Source: Udeniomyces pyricola (Eukaryota; Basidiomycota; Tremellomycetes; Cystofilobasidiales; Mrakiaceae). From it: 64,000 nt of DNA. A program made the position numbers and the translations under genes. The notes beneath the pieces are model-generated. The model was given only the letters and a program-made list of their open reading frames with translations. It did not search any database and was not told where the DNA came from. Where the stretch lies: positions 813,835-877,834 of the forward strand of contig BCIK01000007.1 in the NCBI GenBank assembly GCA_039545295.1. Reading direction: 5' to 3'. The stretch's first letter is position 1; the number at the start of each line of letters is the position of its first letter. Shown here in pieces: positions 1 through 11,788 of the stretch.

Positions 1-584
1 TCTTGAACCTGATTCCACCTGCTTAGCAGGCGTAAGGATGTCAGGTCTGGATCGGGACCACTTTACTTCCGAGAACATCCTGTTGAGCCATGTTCCTGGA
101 TATCCTCTGGCTTTTACCTGACCTCTCGCGCCTTACGCCTTACATATGCGGAATGTATATATGCCACATATCTTCAACTCTTAGGTGAATGAGGTGCGCG
201 TGTGCATACGATCCGATAAGCATGTCCTAACAAATGCAATGACATGTATATAGAGCGAGTAGCTAGGTGTAATTCGTTCGAACAGTATGTCTCTTTCGGT
301 GAAGAGCTAGGGAGGGAAACGCGAGACATGAAAGTTGGTGGAAAAGGAATGGAGCACATAAAGCGTTAGAAGAGGTAGGTAGGTACACGAGACTAGCAAA
401 AGACAGAGACAGCACACATAAGACCCAAAAAGCGTAAAATAAGACAAAGAAGACAGAGAAAAACTGAAGAGACTATGCCGACGCATCGACCAAGCCAGAT
501 TGAGCCGTTCTTCTCTCCTTCCTACCCTCTGCCCTCCCGTCCTTCCCTCTCTAGTCGTTCCACCTGTGAAAGGGGCTTCCAGGA
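1..584. other. Gene-free left edge
   Basis: No open frame here has fungal coding character or plausible splice partners. The right part, up to the bZIP stop codon at 585, is presumably its 3' UTR. I see nothing else that can be named. Confidence 0.5.
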
Positions 585-2749
585 TCACTGTACTCCATCA
601 ATCTTGATCCATTCGCCCGCGACAAATGCACACCCTCCCTTCCTGGCAACAGCCTCGTCACAGCAGGCAGTTGCGCTCTGATTCGACACCTGACAGCTCA
701 GCATGGGCGGCAAAGTACTATCGTCCGTATCTTCGCCACCGATAGGGAGACTGCCCGGCATCGGTCCTAAGAGGGGATGGTATGAAGGACCTTTTCCTCG
801 CAGAGAGTACGAGTTGAGAGAATTGGTCGCTGACGGTGCAGCGAGTGCCGGGTTGGAGCTAGAAGATGTTGGCGTGGATGAGGTCGAGGAGAGATTTGTA
901 GGCAGGTACGAAGAAGTGGTATAGATATGCGGTTGCGACGAAGGCAACACACTCTGTGAAGAGGGCGAAATAGATAACGGGGGACAATCTGGAGCTTGAC
1001 GAGGAAGAGGAAGGTGCGTGGAAGGCTGAGGTAGCTGAGAGTCGCGTCGTGATGGAAGCAGATCGGGATCTTGTTGATACGAAGAAGATGACGCCAACAG
1101 TATCGGCTCGGTCAGGTTACGTCGGTGAAAGCTGGAAGTTTGGTGCTGCTGTTGTTGCTGCTGCTGCTGATGATGATGGTTAGATGGGAAGGTCTTGACG
1201 GGATCGCCGAACAGCTGTTGTCGTTGCTGCTGAACAAATAAATGAGGCTGGGAGAGATGCGAGAGATCAGGCTTTGGGGGCGGAGGGATTGAATAACTAT
1301 TAAGGGAAGCATGCTGAGCTGAACTAGGTCGAGATTGGGTGCCGATCTGGTGGGTATCGGTGCCATTGCTCGGACCGGGCCAAAAAGCGGAAGCGTCATC
1401 AAGATTGAGTGGGGTGTTTACTGAGCCGTTGAGAGAGGCTGTTGTGGGGTCAGATGTAGTGGCAAAAGAAGAGCAACTAACAGGAACGATGTTGAAAGGG
1501 GTGCAGATGCGGCGATCGTGAAAGGAGGGGGGGGGGGGGACGGGCCGGTCTGTCAGCGCCACCGTGTCTGATCAGGTTCATCAGCAGATTGCTCTCAATG
1601 AGTAAGCTACATATCACTCACTCGAACAAGCCGGCACAACAGGGCTCCTCGTCTTCCTGTGGATCATCGTCGGACGTGGTATCAACCTCGTTGGTCGCCG
1701 TTCTTGCGTCCTCGGTCATTCCAGCTACACCCGTGCCTCCAAAGACAACCCGATCGACCAGGCATTTCGCACGCTTTTTGCCCGCCGAAGAAGGTAGTAA
1801 TGTCATAGTCGAGGTGGAAGGAGAAACTGAGGCAGCAGCAGCGGGCCTTGCGCATTCACTCGGGGAAGCAGCCAAAGCAGGAGGACAAACGGAGGAGGAA
1901 GAGGTTCCGCCGCAGCCTCGTTTACCGCCGCATCCGCCACTCTCGGGAGGAGAGGCCAAGCGAGCGCGTTTTGTGGATTTTGGTGGTACGATATGTTTTT
2001 GTGAGGGCGAGTGAGAGATGGATAGAGCCAGAGGAGACGAGGAAAGCCTCCTCATGGAAGAAGGCGGAGCGACAGATTCGGCTCGGTCCGTTGCGTCGTT
2101 CGTTGAGTGAAGGGTAGTAAAAAGGATGGGCGGATACGTCTGTTCGATGATGCTCAGTGAACGAAGAAGCATCGAACGAAGCTCGCCGGCCTGACCGTGG
2201 AGTCGTATCGTCAATTTGAGTCGATCGGGTTGGGTCGGGTTGGAGGATGGAACAGAGGGATAGGAATGGGTAAAATGACATATGTAGCATGTATATATGA
2301 CGCGATTAGCTTGGGCTAGGCACAATCGATGATTACTGTGAGCAGGGTCGTCTAGCTAAGCACCCCTACTCTCACTCCCACACTCAGTACTCCGTTCTCG
2401 TCCAGCTTGCAGCAGTCGATGAGAAGGGACATACGTTCTCGAGTCCGATACCTGCAGCGTGGCTGCCCCCGGCACTCTTCTCTTCTGCGCGTTCCCTTTC
2501 AAGTCGGAGAGCAGCCTCGAGGCTCTCGACCTTTTCTTCAAGCGACGAGACTTTTTGCTCGAGCGAGGCGACATATTGGGCTTTACGAGCCCTATACTCT
2601 CTCTGTATGAGGCAACGAATGTATGTGCAAGGATGACAGGTGAGCGATCCGAGTCAAAGGAAGGCGGGGGACCCAAGGGGAGAACGTGCCTGATTGTTGA
2701 GCTGCCTCGAGGGAGGGAGCGACAGGTTGGGAGCCCTACCGCGGGTCAT
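585..2749 (-). CDS. bZIP transcription factor, basidiomycete type
   Basis: Predicted nuclear DNA-binding regulator of 562 residues. Exons 5' to 3' (minus): 2749-2690, 2602-2435, 2190-1622, 1476-585. The N terminus carries the motif LPPSR followed by QREYRARK and a heptad zipper (VASLEQKVSSLEEKVE), typical of a fungal bZIP class; the start at 2749 is fixed by an in-frame stop two codons upstream. The basic region is split by the first intron, whose best donor is GC rather than GT. Exon 3 ends in a short Cys motif (CCAGLFDC across the junction), and the last exon is Gln/Ser/Pro-rich with a poly-Gln stretch, which looks like an activation region. A run of 13 C lies in intron 3 just upstream of the acceptor. 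The acceptor of exon 3 (2190) is the least certain boundary. Target genes are unknown; it shares a promoter with the carboxypeptidase gene to its right. Confidence 0.75.
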
Positions 2750-3084
2750 ATCTTAGATCAAGTCGACTGAGTGAAGATGCGAATGGGTAGGAGGCAGAGA
2801 GTTGGTGTGAAGCTGAAGGGAATAATGACACCGGAACGATTACGAGTTGCAGAAGCAAGTCGATTGAAGGGACAGCAAGGGAACTCCGGCACGTTGATCG
2901 CCGCTGAGCGTTACACGCCACATCAACGATCAATCATGACTTCTGTTACGCGTTACACATCATTTGTGTCACGCATTACACATCTCGACCCCGTTAGGCC
3001 ACCATCGATCATCACCATATCCTTATTGTATCACTATGTACTGATAAAGACAGCCCATCATCATCCCATCATCATCGTTTCGAT
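2750..3084. promoter_or_regulatory. Divergent promoter with three GCRTTACAC copies
   Basis: This 335-base gap separates two genes transcribed away from each other. The nonamer GCGTTACAC occurs at 2908-2916 and 2950-2958, and GCATTACAC at 2973-2981, all in the same orientation. Three copies in 75 bases suggests a regulator binding site. That is inference; no factor is identified. Confidence 0.45.
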
Positions 3085-5423
3085 ATGCGCCCCCTCATCG
3101 CATCCACACTTCTGTTCTTCTCCGCATCATCCCTTGCTACCACTATCCCAAAGCATGCCTCTGATCAACGCGTGTTTGCACTTCCCCCGGACGATGCCCA
3201 TGCTGTCAATCAGCTCAACCAGTACGACGCCGACGGACGCCAGACCTACCCAGGCTATTCCGTCCATCGATTTCAGATCCAAAATGAACAAGCCAGACAG
3301 GCTGCTCTCGACCTCATCCACGTTCGTATCTCTGTCTTGGTCAAGGCAAGGACTATCAGACCACAGCCCCGTTGCATGATCGCTCCCATAACAGTTGCCC
3401 TTGCTGGCTCTCCCGCTCCCCTCCCTGCCCTGCCGTCTGGCCGTTACCCGCAGCCGCGTTAGATCAGCACATCCCATACTGACCTCGTGCATCACTCTGG
3501 CTCATGCTCTTGCCTGTCTTGTCTTGACCTCCCCTGCTGGTCATCCAGCGACTCAACCTTGACGTCTGGTCTCACGGACGCGACACACTCGACGTTCTCC
3601 TCCCGCCGACCACTCCAGCGTCTGCTTTCCAAACCTACCCTTCCCTCCTTGGACCCCAGCACTCTTCGACCTTCATCTCTTCTCTCGACCTCCCAGATCT
3701 GATTGCTCAGACCTATGCTACCCCTTCCGCTGAGCAAGACAGTGCCGGAACCATCTCGACTGCGTCTTCGACGCCCCCGCTTCCTCCTCAGGAGCATCCG
3801 TTCCACAAGGCGTTCCGCAACCTGGACTCTATCAATCGCTTCCTGTGGATCCTCAAAGAGGCTTACCCGAACCTCGTTCAACTCATTGATCTCGGTAAAT
3901 CGGGCGAAGGTAGACCCATCCAGGCCATCAAGATTGGACGACCGCACGAGATCGAGGCGAATACTCAATCCAGGCACGGCAAGGGAAGAAAGAAGCATGG
4001 CAAAGACCACGAGGAAGCAGGAGATAACGATCAACCCAACAATGCCGAGTCGAAACCCGAGTTCGTCGTGTTGGGAGGGCAACATGCGAGGGAATGGATC
4101 TCCCCTTCGACCTCGCTGTACTTTGCCCATTACCTCCTCGCCCACTCGGCCAAGAGCGAGATCAAGCATCTCTTGACTTACCTTGACTTTACAATCATAC
4201 CCGTCTTGAACACCGATGGCTACGAATTCGTACGTATGGGATAGCACATGTCCACGTGCCCTTGCCTCATTCTTCAGGCACGAGAATTTTTTTCACGCTC
4301 AGCGTTTAATCTTGTGCGGCCTTTGAACAGTCACACTCCACTTCTCGACTCTGGCGCAAGAACCGACTCGTCGTTGACAAATCCTCTGGCTGCGTCGGGA
4401 CCGATCTCAACCGAAACTGGGGATTCCAATGGGCTCCCTCCTTTGGAGAGTTCAAGGCGAACCCTTGCTCTGAGTCGTTCCCAGGATCGGTGTGTCGACT
4501 GTCTTTTCTTGTCGATGGAATAGTCGTCTCTGTTCCGGAGAGATCTTTGGAGCTAAAGCTTAGTTGCATTTTCACTTTCACATCCTTACTTATAGCATGC
4601 CTTCTCAGCTCCTGAAACGGCGTTGCTCCGAGACTACCTAACGTCCAATACTAGCTCTCCCATCGCCTTCCTCGACCTTCACTCGTACGGCCAACTCCTC
4701 ATGTACCCTTTCTCCTTCTCTTGCTCTGCCTTCCCACCGGATGCCGAAGATCTCCAAGAGGCTGCGTTGGGCATGTCGAAAGCTATCTTGAATTCGGCCC
4801 AGGGTCACCATCACGGAGGAGGAAGTCATGGTCCGGGCCATGGTGGGGGCGAAGGAAGCATGTACAAGACGGGCGAGGCGTGCAGGATGGCTTACAGAGC
4901 ACCTGGAGACAGCATCGATTGGGCCTACGCTGAGAAGGAAGAGGGAGGTGTTGATATCAAGTGCGTCTCGAGTCTTGGATTATTCCTTGTGTAGTTACTC
5001 ACGTTGTCTCTTGATGAGCTACAGAAACTGATGTATAACGCTTTTCCCGCGCTTCGCCTTTACTACTCGGCACATGTTTCGATTACTCCCCCTTCAACAA
5101 TCTTCTTTCTCCTTTCGGATCGGGACTTGTCCTGAACACACAGGTGGACGATCTCGGTTGAAATGCCCGACACCGGAACCGTACGTTTTTCTTTGAACCC
5201 TGTCCTCTGCCAGACCCCCTCGTCGAACCTTGTTAGCATTCGATAACGACTGACTTCTTCCCTCAACTTCTTACTCCATCCAATATTCTCCTCCCTTGTG
5301 GTTCATTATCGCGCTTTCCAGTTTGGCTTCCTCATGCCGCCGTCGTCAATCGTGCCCGTCGGGGAGGAAACCACCGCCGGCCTGCTCTACCTCGCCCAAT
5401 TCATCCTCAAGAAGGGAATCTAA
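3085..5423 (+). CDS. Secreted M14A metallocarboxypeptidase (Ecm14-like clade, active-site intact)
   Basis: Predicted zinc carboxypeptidase of 526 residues that trims C-terminal residues from peptides after secretion. Exons: 3085-3321, 3549-4229, 4331-4489, 4596-4960, 5144-5180, 5322-5423. A signal peptide (about residues 1-18) is followed by an activation propeptide and the catalytic domain. Zinc ligands are H258 and E261 in HAREW and H388 in DLHSYG; N333/R334 match the substrate-binding NR pair; catalytic Glu is E487 in SVEMPDTG. The context DTGTFGFLMP and IVPVGEE near the C terminus resembles fungal Ecm14, but that family usually lacks the catalytic Glu, so this copy looks active. A Gly/His-rich insertion (about residues 430-447) sits between the last zinc ligand and the DWAY substrate segment. 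Splice junctions keep the frame throughout. The bZIP gene is divergent on the left. Confidence 0.9.
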
Positions 5424-6317
5424 ACTTTTCACTTTCCCTCCCCACTTCCTCTTCTTATTATTATTATTATTCTTTTTGCCTTGCCTTTTCTCATTCTTGA
5501 TTGGTTTTGATTTGTATGCCTTACGTCTGTCTATTTTAGGGTTTCTTTTCTCTTGTGGGTTCCGGATCTCGTGTGATGGCACTAGCTTTCCTTCAGTACT
5601 TTTGGCTTTGGTTCTATTTCCCGGCCGGCCCTCAGATACGTCTGCTTTCATCGATCCCAATTTGCAGCCAGCCCAATAAAGTCAGCCAGTTAACTAAACC
5701 TACCTCTCAGCTCGCCTTACAGCACGCGTGATTTCTCTTCCCATATGTTTGGACCTTTATACTGTGACGACAAGTTCCCTCATCCTTCTTGATCTGCGTG
5801 ATAATTGACTTTGCCTCACCCGACCTTCTGCTTTCGAGTGTGTGTGAAAGGGATCGATCTTCCTAGATGAACAAGATCGAGGGGCCAGCGAATGAGGAGA
5901 AGCATGCGATATTGATACAAACAAAGCTGATGGGCGGCCGATGGGGAAGGAGGAAGGGGCAAGAAAAACGGTAAGTAATGAAAAGAGGACGTATGTAAAA
6001 GGGGAGGGGGGGGGGGGGGGCTGGGGTAGAGCATGTGGGATCGGTGGGTTGGGTAATCCGCAAAAGGACAGAGAAGCGAAGGAACGAGGAAACGAAAGGC
6101 AAAAGAAAAGGTAACAAGAAGATAAACGCGGGCGATAGGGGAGACCAAACCCATAAACGTAGGCACACAGTGAGAGAGTTGAGGGATAGGGGCAGGTTGT
6201 CGCTCCATACACGACGGACTTTTCGATTCTATACTCTCATGTGACTTCCCCATGTTCCTCTCCTCATCTTGTTGTCCTGTTTGTCGTCCTGGGGCCCTTG
6301 AAAAGACGTCGATCTCT
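5424..6317. other. Convergent intergenic region
   Basis: This holds the 3' ends of the carboxypeptidase (plus) and BRE1 (minus) genes. A G-rich run lies near 6001-6020. Short Pro-rich minus-strand frames around 5757-6253 have no splice partners or recognisable domain, so I call no gene. Confidence 0.5.
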
Positions 6318-9300
6318 CTATTGGAAGTAAACCTATCATGAACAAAGAAATGTACGGCACACCATCGCGAACGCGTCCGTTAATATATATCCTTCATGTA
6401 AGAAAGCTCCAACAATTCAAATCACCAGGCAAGATAAACAACTCAAAACATGAGGGGACGAAGAACAGACGCTACGTACTTGTTGAACGTCCGAAACAGC
6501 GAAGCCAAGGTTGCAAGCGGGACATTTGCGTTGACGCGTTTGGAGTCGAGCGTCGATGCAATCTTTGCAAAATGCTTGAGAGGCCAAGAGCAGAATCGGG
6601 GGTGACGAGAAGGAGTTAACTGGGCTGTTCCTTCCACTTCTGCTTCTTGAGTAAGTAAACTATGATAGTGAGGGATAGACTGACTGTGCATGCAGCGGGT
6701 GATACAATGTGAACGCAACCTCAGGGCACACGTCGAACATCGTAGGATCGCCTAAATCGTTGTGATTGAGATCCAAGTAGATTTGCATAGGAAGAGTCAG
6801 AAAGGGATGGTCAGCCATCGCAAGCTTCGAGATGCCATGGCATATACAAACGAGGATTCCCGAGGACAAGACATGCATGATCCAAGAGCGAAGTGCAATT
6901 ACTCACATAAAGCTTATCCCGGTCCTCTTGAAGTTCGAGTTCCTTACTTGTCCCTCCTCCCGACGCGACCACCTTGGCTTTCGAAGCGAGTTTCTCTGCA
7001 TCGCGTCGCGTGCGATCGAGATCTTCTTGCGTCGCTCGATGACTCGCGCGCTCTTGCTCGTGAGCGTTAATGCGGGCTTGCAGAGACTTGGTGACCTGGG
7101 GTTTGAACCAAGGCAAAAAGGTGACAGGGGAAGAAAGGAGATAGAAGAGAGGCTCAGACAAACGTCAACAACGACAGATATAAAGCACCAAGGGGGCTAA
7201 CACATCGACCAATCCGACACAAGGGTGAATGGGAGAGAGAGAAAAAAAAGGAAGAGGAAAAAAAAAACACGTACATCTGCCGATCGGCTCTGTTCATCCT
7301 TTAGCCACGCTTGTCCTTCCGCCGCCTCCCTTTCCAACTCTGCAATCCTATCCCGGTATTTTCGCACGGTCCCCCTCAGCACGGTGACTTCCTTTTCATG
7401 CAAGACGACCTGGTTGGTCAGGTTCTTTTCGGATTCGGTCAGTTTCTCGAGCACTTTGAGTTGCTTGTCGACGTTGCGGATGGCAATCTTGCGCTCGGCT
7501 TCGACGGCTTCCTTCGTACGCATCGCAGCAAAGTACTTGTTATCGGCCTTTGCTTTCTATGGGAACGCGAGCAAACAACAAAGAAGACGTTCAGCGAGGG
7601 GTCCATCACGAACATCGTGTTTCAGGCAAGAGAATTCGAGGATAATCGTCGACGGTCCGACGTACCTCGATAGCCATTCGGGCAAGTTTGTCTTCCATGT
7701 CCTTGAGATTGAGGACCTTCTTGTTAGCATGGGCAGAGACTTCCTCCCATGCTTTCGACAAACGCTCCACCTCGGCGTAAAGCGCGTCAGTACCCTATCG
7801 CAAGAAATTCCAAGATAACAAGGAATAGAAAGAAATCACAGCTATCAGCAAACAGGAAAAGTACCAGTCGGTTTGACGTGGCACGCGACTCCTAGACGAA
7901 GACGATATGGATTGTGGACGTACGGTCTCGTTCTCCTTCAACCTCAGTTCAACGATACGAAGTTCCTCCACCTTCTCTTCAAGCCTGTGTGCCATCCTCT
8001 TGACCTCCTCCCCAACTAGACTTTCAGCCTGCACCTTTGTCCCAAACGTCTTCTCGTACTTGGCTAGACGAAGCTGAGCATCGGCCAGCGCCCGGCGAGC
8101 AGCTGATTCGGAAGCCATGGCTTCGTTGATAGTGGAATCATCCGAGATGTGGGCGATCTGGTCGGCGAGAGAGTCGATCTTTGCTTCGGCAGATCTAGTT
8201 CGTGCAATATGAAGTGAAACCCCGAGTAAAAACATTGAGAAAACTGGGCGTGGTATTTGAAGGATGAAAAGTAGCGATAACTGACTGAAGCTTGATTTCC
8301 AGGCTCTTGACGTAACCCTCGTCAACGTCTTGTCCTTTTTCTGAGAGCAGATACCCTAAAAGCCCTTCGCTTCCACTGTTAGCAGCAAGCCTGGCCTTGA
8401 GTCTTGAAATTTCGAGGCCAAGAGTCGCAATTCGTTCCTGATCGGATCCGCAATTAATCAAGAAAGTCAATCTGTCAGACATATACCACATCAAGGATTG
8501 AACCAGGAGTAGGTGACAAGACTTACCTCTCTGCTCTCGGCAAGATGCCTCGTCTCTTGCTCCGCACGGCCCTTCTCCCCTTCACCTGCCTTTCTCTCGC
8601 TCAATTCAGCCATCAAATCATCTCGCTGTCCCCTCAGCCGAGCCAGGTCGTTCTCCTTCTTTGAAAGCTGAACGCGTAACGACTCCACTTCCTGGCGCGC
8701 TTCCGACTAGGCAAGTGAACCATATGAGAAGAGTGGTGAAAGAGTCAGTTGAAGGAGAATGTGATGATCGGCGATGCATTGCGTCCGGATAGATCCAAAT
8801 AACGCACTGTCATTGAACTTTCAAACTCCTGGCGACCATCTCGCAGAACATCGGCCTCAGTTGCAAGCCTCTCGAAGTGCTCCTTGGCTTCCTTGGCCTC
8901 AGCTTTGAAGTAGGTGACTTGGGCAAGAAGATGCTTGAAAAGCCCTGTCGAGGCAACGGCCGATTCGTTTGGATGATCAACCTATCGGTAGGAGTAAGCA
9001 ATCAGCAAACACGCGCTTCCGTTACGCACTCTTCCCCCTCACCATTGACAAAAAGTGTCCACCTCGGTCTTGAATACTTACCTGATGACGGAGCTGTTCG
9101 TTCAAGGTCTCCATTCGAACCCGGTCCTCCCGCAACTTTTGCAATTCTTCCAGCCGCGACTCCGCGAGTGCTCGGTCTTCGGCATTGAACGTCTCGACAG
9201 GGGTTTGAACTGTGTCCGTCTCGGGCTGAACAGCTGGTGACTTGGTGGGCTAGATGCAAAAAAGACGAGGAATTGTCAGCGTAGTACGTAGGAATGAGGC

Positions 9301-11133
9301 GGATGCTCGCAGATGCGACTACGCGTCGGTTCTTGGGCTTACTTTTGGCTGGGAGTCTGGTTTGGGCTGGTCGGCGGGAGTTGGGGCGGACGTTTGTTCA
9401 ACATCCTGGACACTCTGACATCTCATCCTATCAACCCTCTTCTCTGCTTTGATGAGATCGGCCAGAGTCTGGTCCTGCTGTTCCTTGGCAAGGTTAAGCT
9501 GCGATTGTAGCAGATTGACGGAGGAGCGCAGGGTTGCACTCTGAAGAGTCGACAGAGACGTCAAACGAACAGACACCAATCAGTCTCTAGAGTACTTGTT
9601 ATAGAAAACGGATCAATGATAGGCTGGATGAGGACACCTCGACGAACTTTCTTTTGCTCCGCAGCCGACCGCTCTCGAAGCTCCTCGGTGCTTGCACGCG
9701 CCCCCTTTTCCGACAACTCGAGAAACTTGATGAGCAGTTGTTGCGTCGATTGAGAACGTCGATTGATAGACGCAGTGAGGTCGGGAACCTCAGTCAGAGA
9801 TGCAGGATACGCTGTAAGAGCGAAGTCAACAAAGCGGAGTGTGAGACGGTCAGACGAGGACTTCCAAACAGGACTGGTCCCAAAGTCACGTACAGGTTGC
9901 AGCCGAGTCGACAGGGGGAAGATGTTTGATGCCGACGATGCCTCGAACAGCTTCTAAGAGCTAGCAAAGATGCAAATGACACGTGGCAACAAATGAGGAG
10001 CACAAAGGGAAAGAGGAAAGAGGTGCAGCGCAGAGGGACACGCGACAGGACCGGATGAACATATTAGTTCGCAAGGTCCAACTCTTATCGCTGCAAAATG
10101 GACTTTGTATCTCGCGCTTACCTCGCTCCAGCATACTTCGATGCCTTCAAGACCAGTCTCGAGGGCTTGCTTGCGACGCTCTAGCTCGATCACGCGAGCA
10201 GAAGTACGCGAGTGCATGCGCTTGTATTCGAGCATCTGACGGTAAATGGCCTCCTTACGAAAGGTCTAGAGGACGAGAAATCAGGTCGGGGGCGATGTAA
10301 TCAAATCAGCGCGATATCTCGAAGAATTCAATCGTTCCCAAGAAACAAAGAGAATGGTGGGTAGCTGGAGCACGACAGAACTGCATGTTCCCAGACTCGA
10401 GGGTAAGAAAGGACGACAGCCAAAGACACGGTAGCGACGAGTGTGAACACTCAAGAAGCCCTGGCCATTGTGTCACTCTTCTCAAGTGACGTTCCCAGGC
10501 AAAGATATGATGGTTTGTACCAGAGTGGTCATTCCGAACGGACAGACAAGGTTGGATGCAAAGTGTGAAGGGTGATGAAGACACGCTGCGACCATCTCCT
10601 ACCATCATATCATAGCGAATCTGTTGACTACGAGTTCCTCGGACCGACAGTAATGCATGCGCTCTTTTTCTCCTCTGTTCTGGTAGTAGGGCGTGGAAGC
10701 AATGATCTCAAAGTCCGAGTCGAAGGGACCATATCGCGAAACCAAGCCTAAGGTAGGCTGTATGCTCGCGAATCGTAGCCAAAGGGCGTATGCAAGAGCG
10801 AGCCAAAAAGCCCAACGCCTTTGAACCTTTAGACGGACCCGACGGATTGGTCTGGATGCTGGGTCGGATAGGGAGAGCCAAGAAACGTGGCTCGGACATC
10901 GAATGAGAAGCGAGACTTACCTCGACAGTAGCCGAGAGAGAATCGAGTTCGCCTTCCTCTTCCTCGCCGGGCATGGAACGGGAATGAGACCCATTGGCAG
11001 GCTTGATGGACGAGGACGAGGTCGAGCCGTTGAGGGGTGAGTTGGCATTGGAGGGAGCTTCGGAGAGCCTTCGCTTGCGGTCGGCGTCCCTATCCGAGGT
11101 CGAAACACTCGAAAAGGGACGCTTGCGGTCCAT
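6318..11133 (-). CDS. BRE1: E3 ubiquitin-protein ligase BRE1 (histone H2B monoubiquitination)
   Basis: With the E2 enzyme Rad6, Bre1 attaches a single ubiquitin to histone H2B in the nucleus, a mark needed for H3K4 and H3K79 methylation and transcription elongation. The model gives 835 residues from 16 exons (minus): 11133-10921, 10265-10122, 9960-9894, 9811-9648, 9540-9343, 9249-9082, 8981-8808, 8706-8527, 8437-8286, 8194-7924, 7794-7666, 7556-7275, 7095-6907, 6751-6685, 6574-6480, 6332-6318. Recognisable Bre1 segments are MDRKRPF at the N terminus, FRKEAIYRQMLEYKR early on, a long coiled-coil middle, KADNKYFAAMR, and a C3HC4 RING at residues 782-820 (CSTC, TRCMHTFC, CPAC). It ends in the family tail DVQQVYFQ, whose last four residues come from a 15-base exon. 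All phases agree. Intron 1 (655 bases) is far longer than the rest. Confidence 0.95.
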
Positions 11134-11788
11134 GGTAAAAGGAGGAATGGTGGCCAGCTGTCACGGGGGGAGTAGGTGACGGAAGATCGAAGGGAAGGCG
11201 ATGGAGGGTAGCAAAGGCCAGGTGAGCGCTCGATGGACAAGAGCCAGCCAGATTAAGCCAAAGGTCGACCGACACAAGTCGACAGATCCAGAGCTCAGAG
11301 ATCCAGCGGAGAAGCGACTCACCGGCAAGAGTTGTTGGATCGGGTGCGCTTATGTTGGCTTATGCTAGCTTATCACCATCCCTAAAAACCATACTCGCCG
11401 CGGCTCAGCGGTCTCGATCTTCCAACGCATCATGCATCATGCATTATGCATCATCTTTGATCTCAGTCGGATCGGCCACCCCGACTTTCACTTCCCTGAC
11501 CGTCTTGCAATCTCATCCTTCAACGTCTTAGTCCAGGCTTCCTTACGTACAGGCATCCTTGTCTTTGCGCAAGCCCTTCAGAGCTCAAACTTCTGTCCGC
11601 CGGCGTCTGTCTGTCTCGAGGCTGGTCTGTCCAACCAACCATACACTGCAGTCCGCCTCCTTGCTTGCCCTCTCAAATCAGTCCAAACTTGATCCTCAGT
11701 TTCGCCTGCTGCTTTCTCTTCCCATCGTCGATCAACTACGACTTTGGACAATCGCCTGCAACACCCCACCCGCATTCTCGCGATAGCC
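11134..11788. promoter_or_regulatory. Divergent promoter between BRE1 and a charged orphan gene
   Basis: This 655-base region separates the BRE1 start (minus) and the gene starting at 11789 (plus). A short repeat of ATGCATC-type units lies at about 11428-11457. No other element stands out. Confidence 0.4.

Noticed and set aside
1522..1534. Run of 13 G suggesting a frameshift in the bZIP gene
   Set aside because: Splicing from 1621 to 1477 places the run inside an intron, next to the acceptor, so no coding frame is affected.
5757..6253. Pro-rich minus-strand frames
   Set aside because: They are produced by a G-rich homopolymer region between two convergent genes and have no start, splice or domain support.
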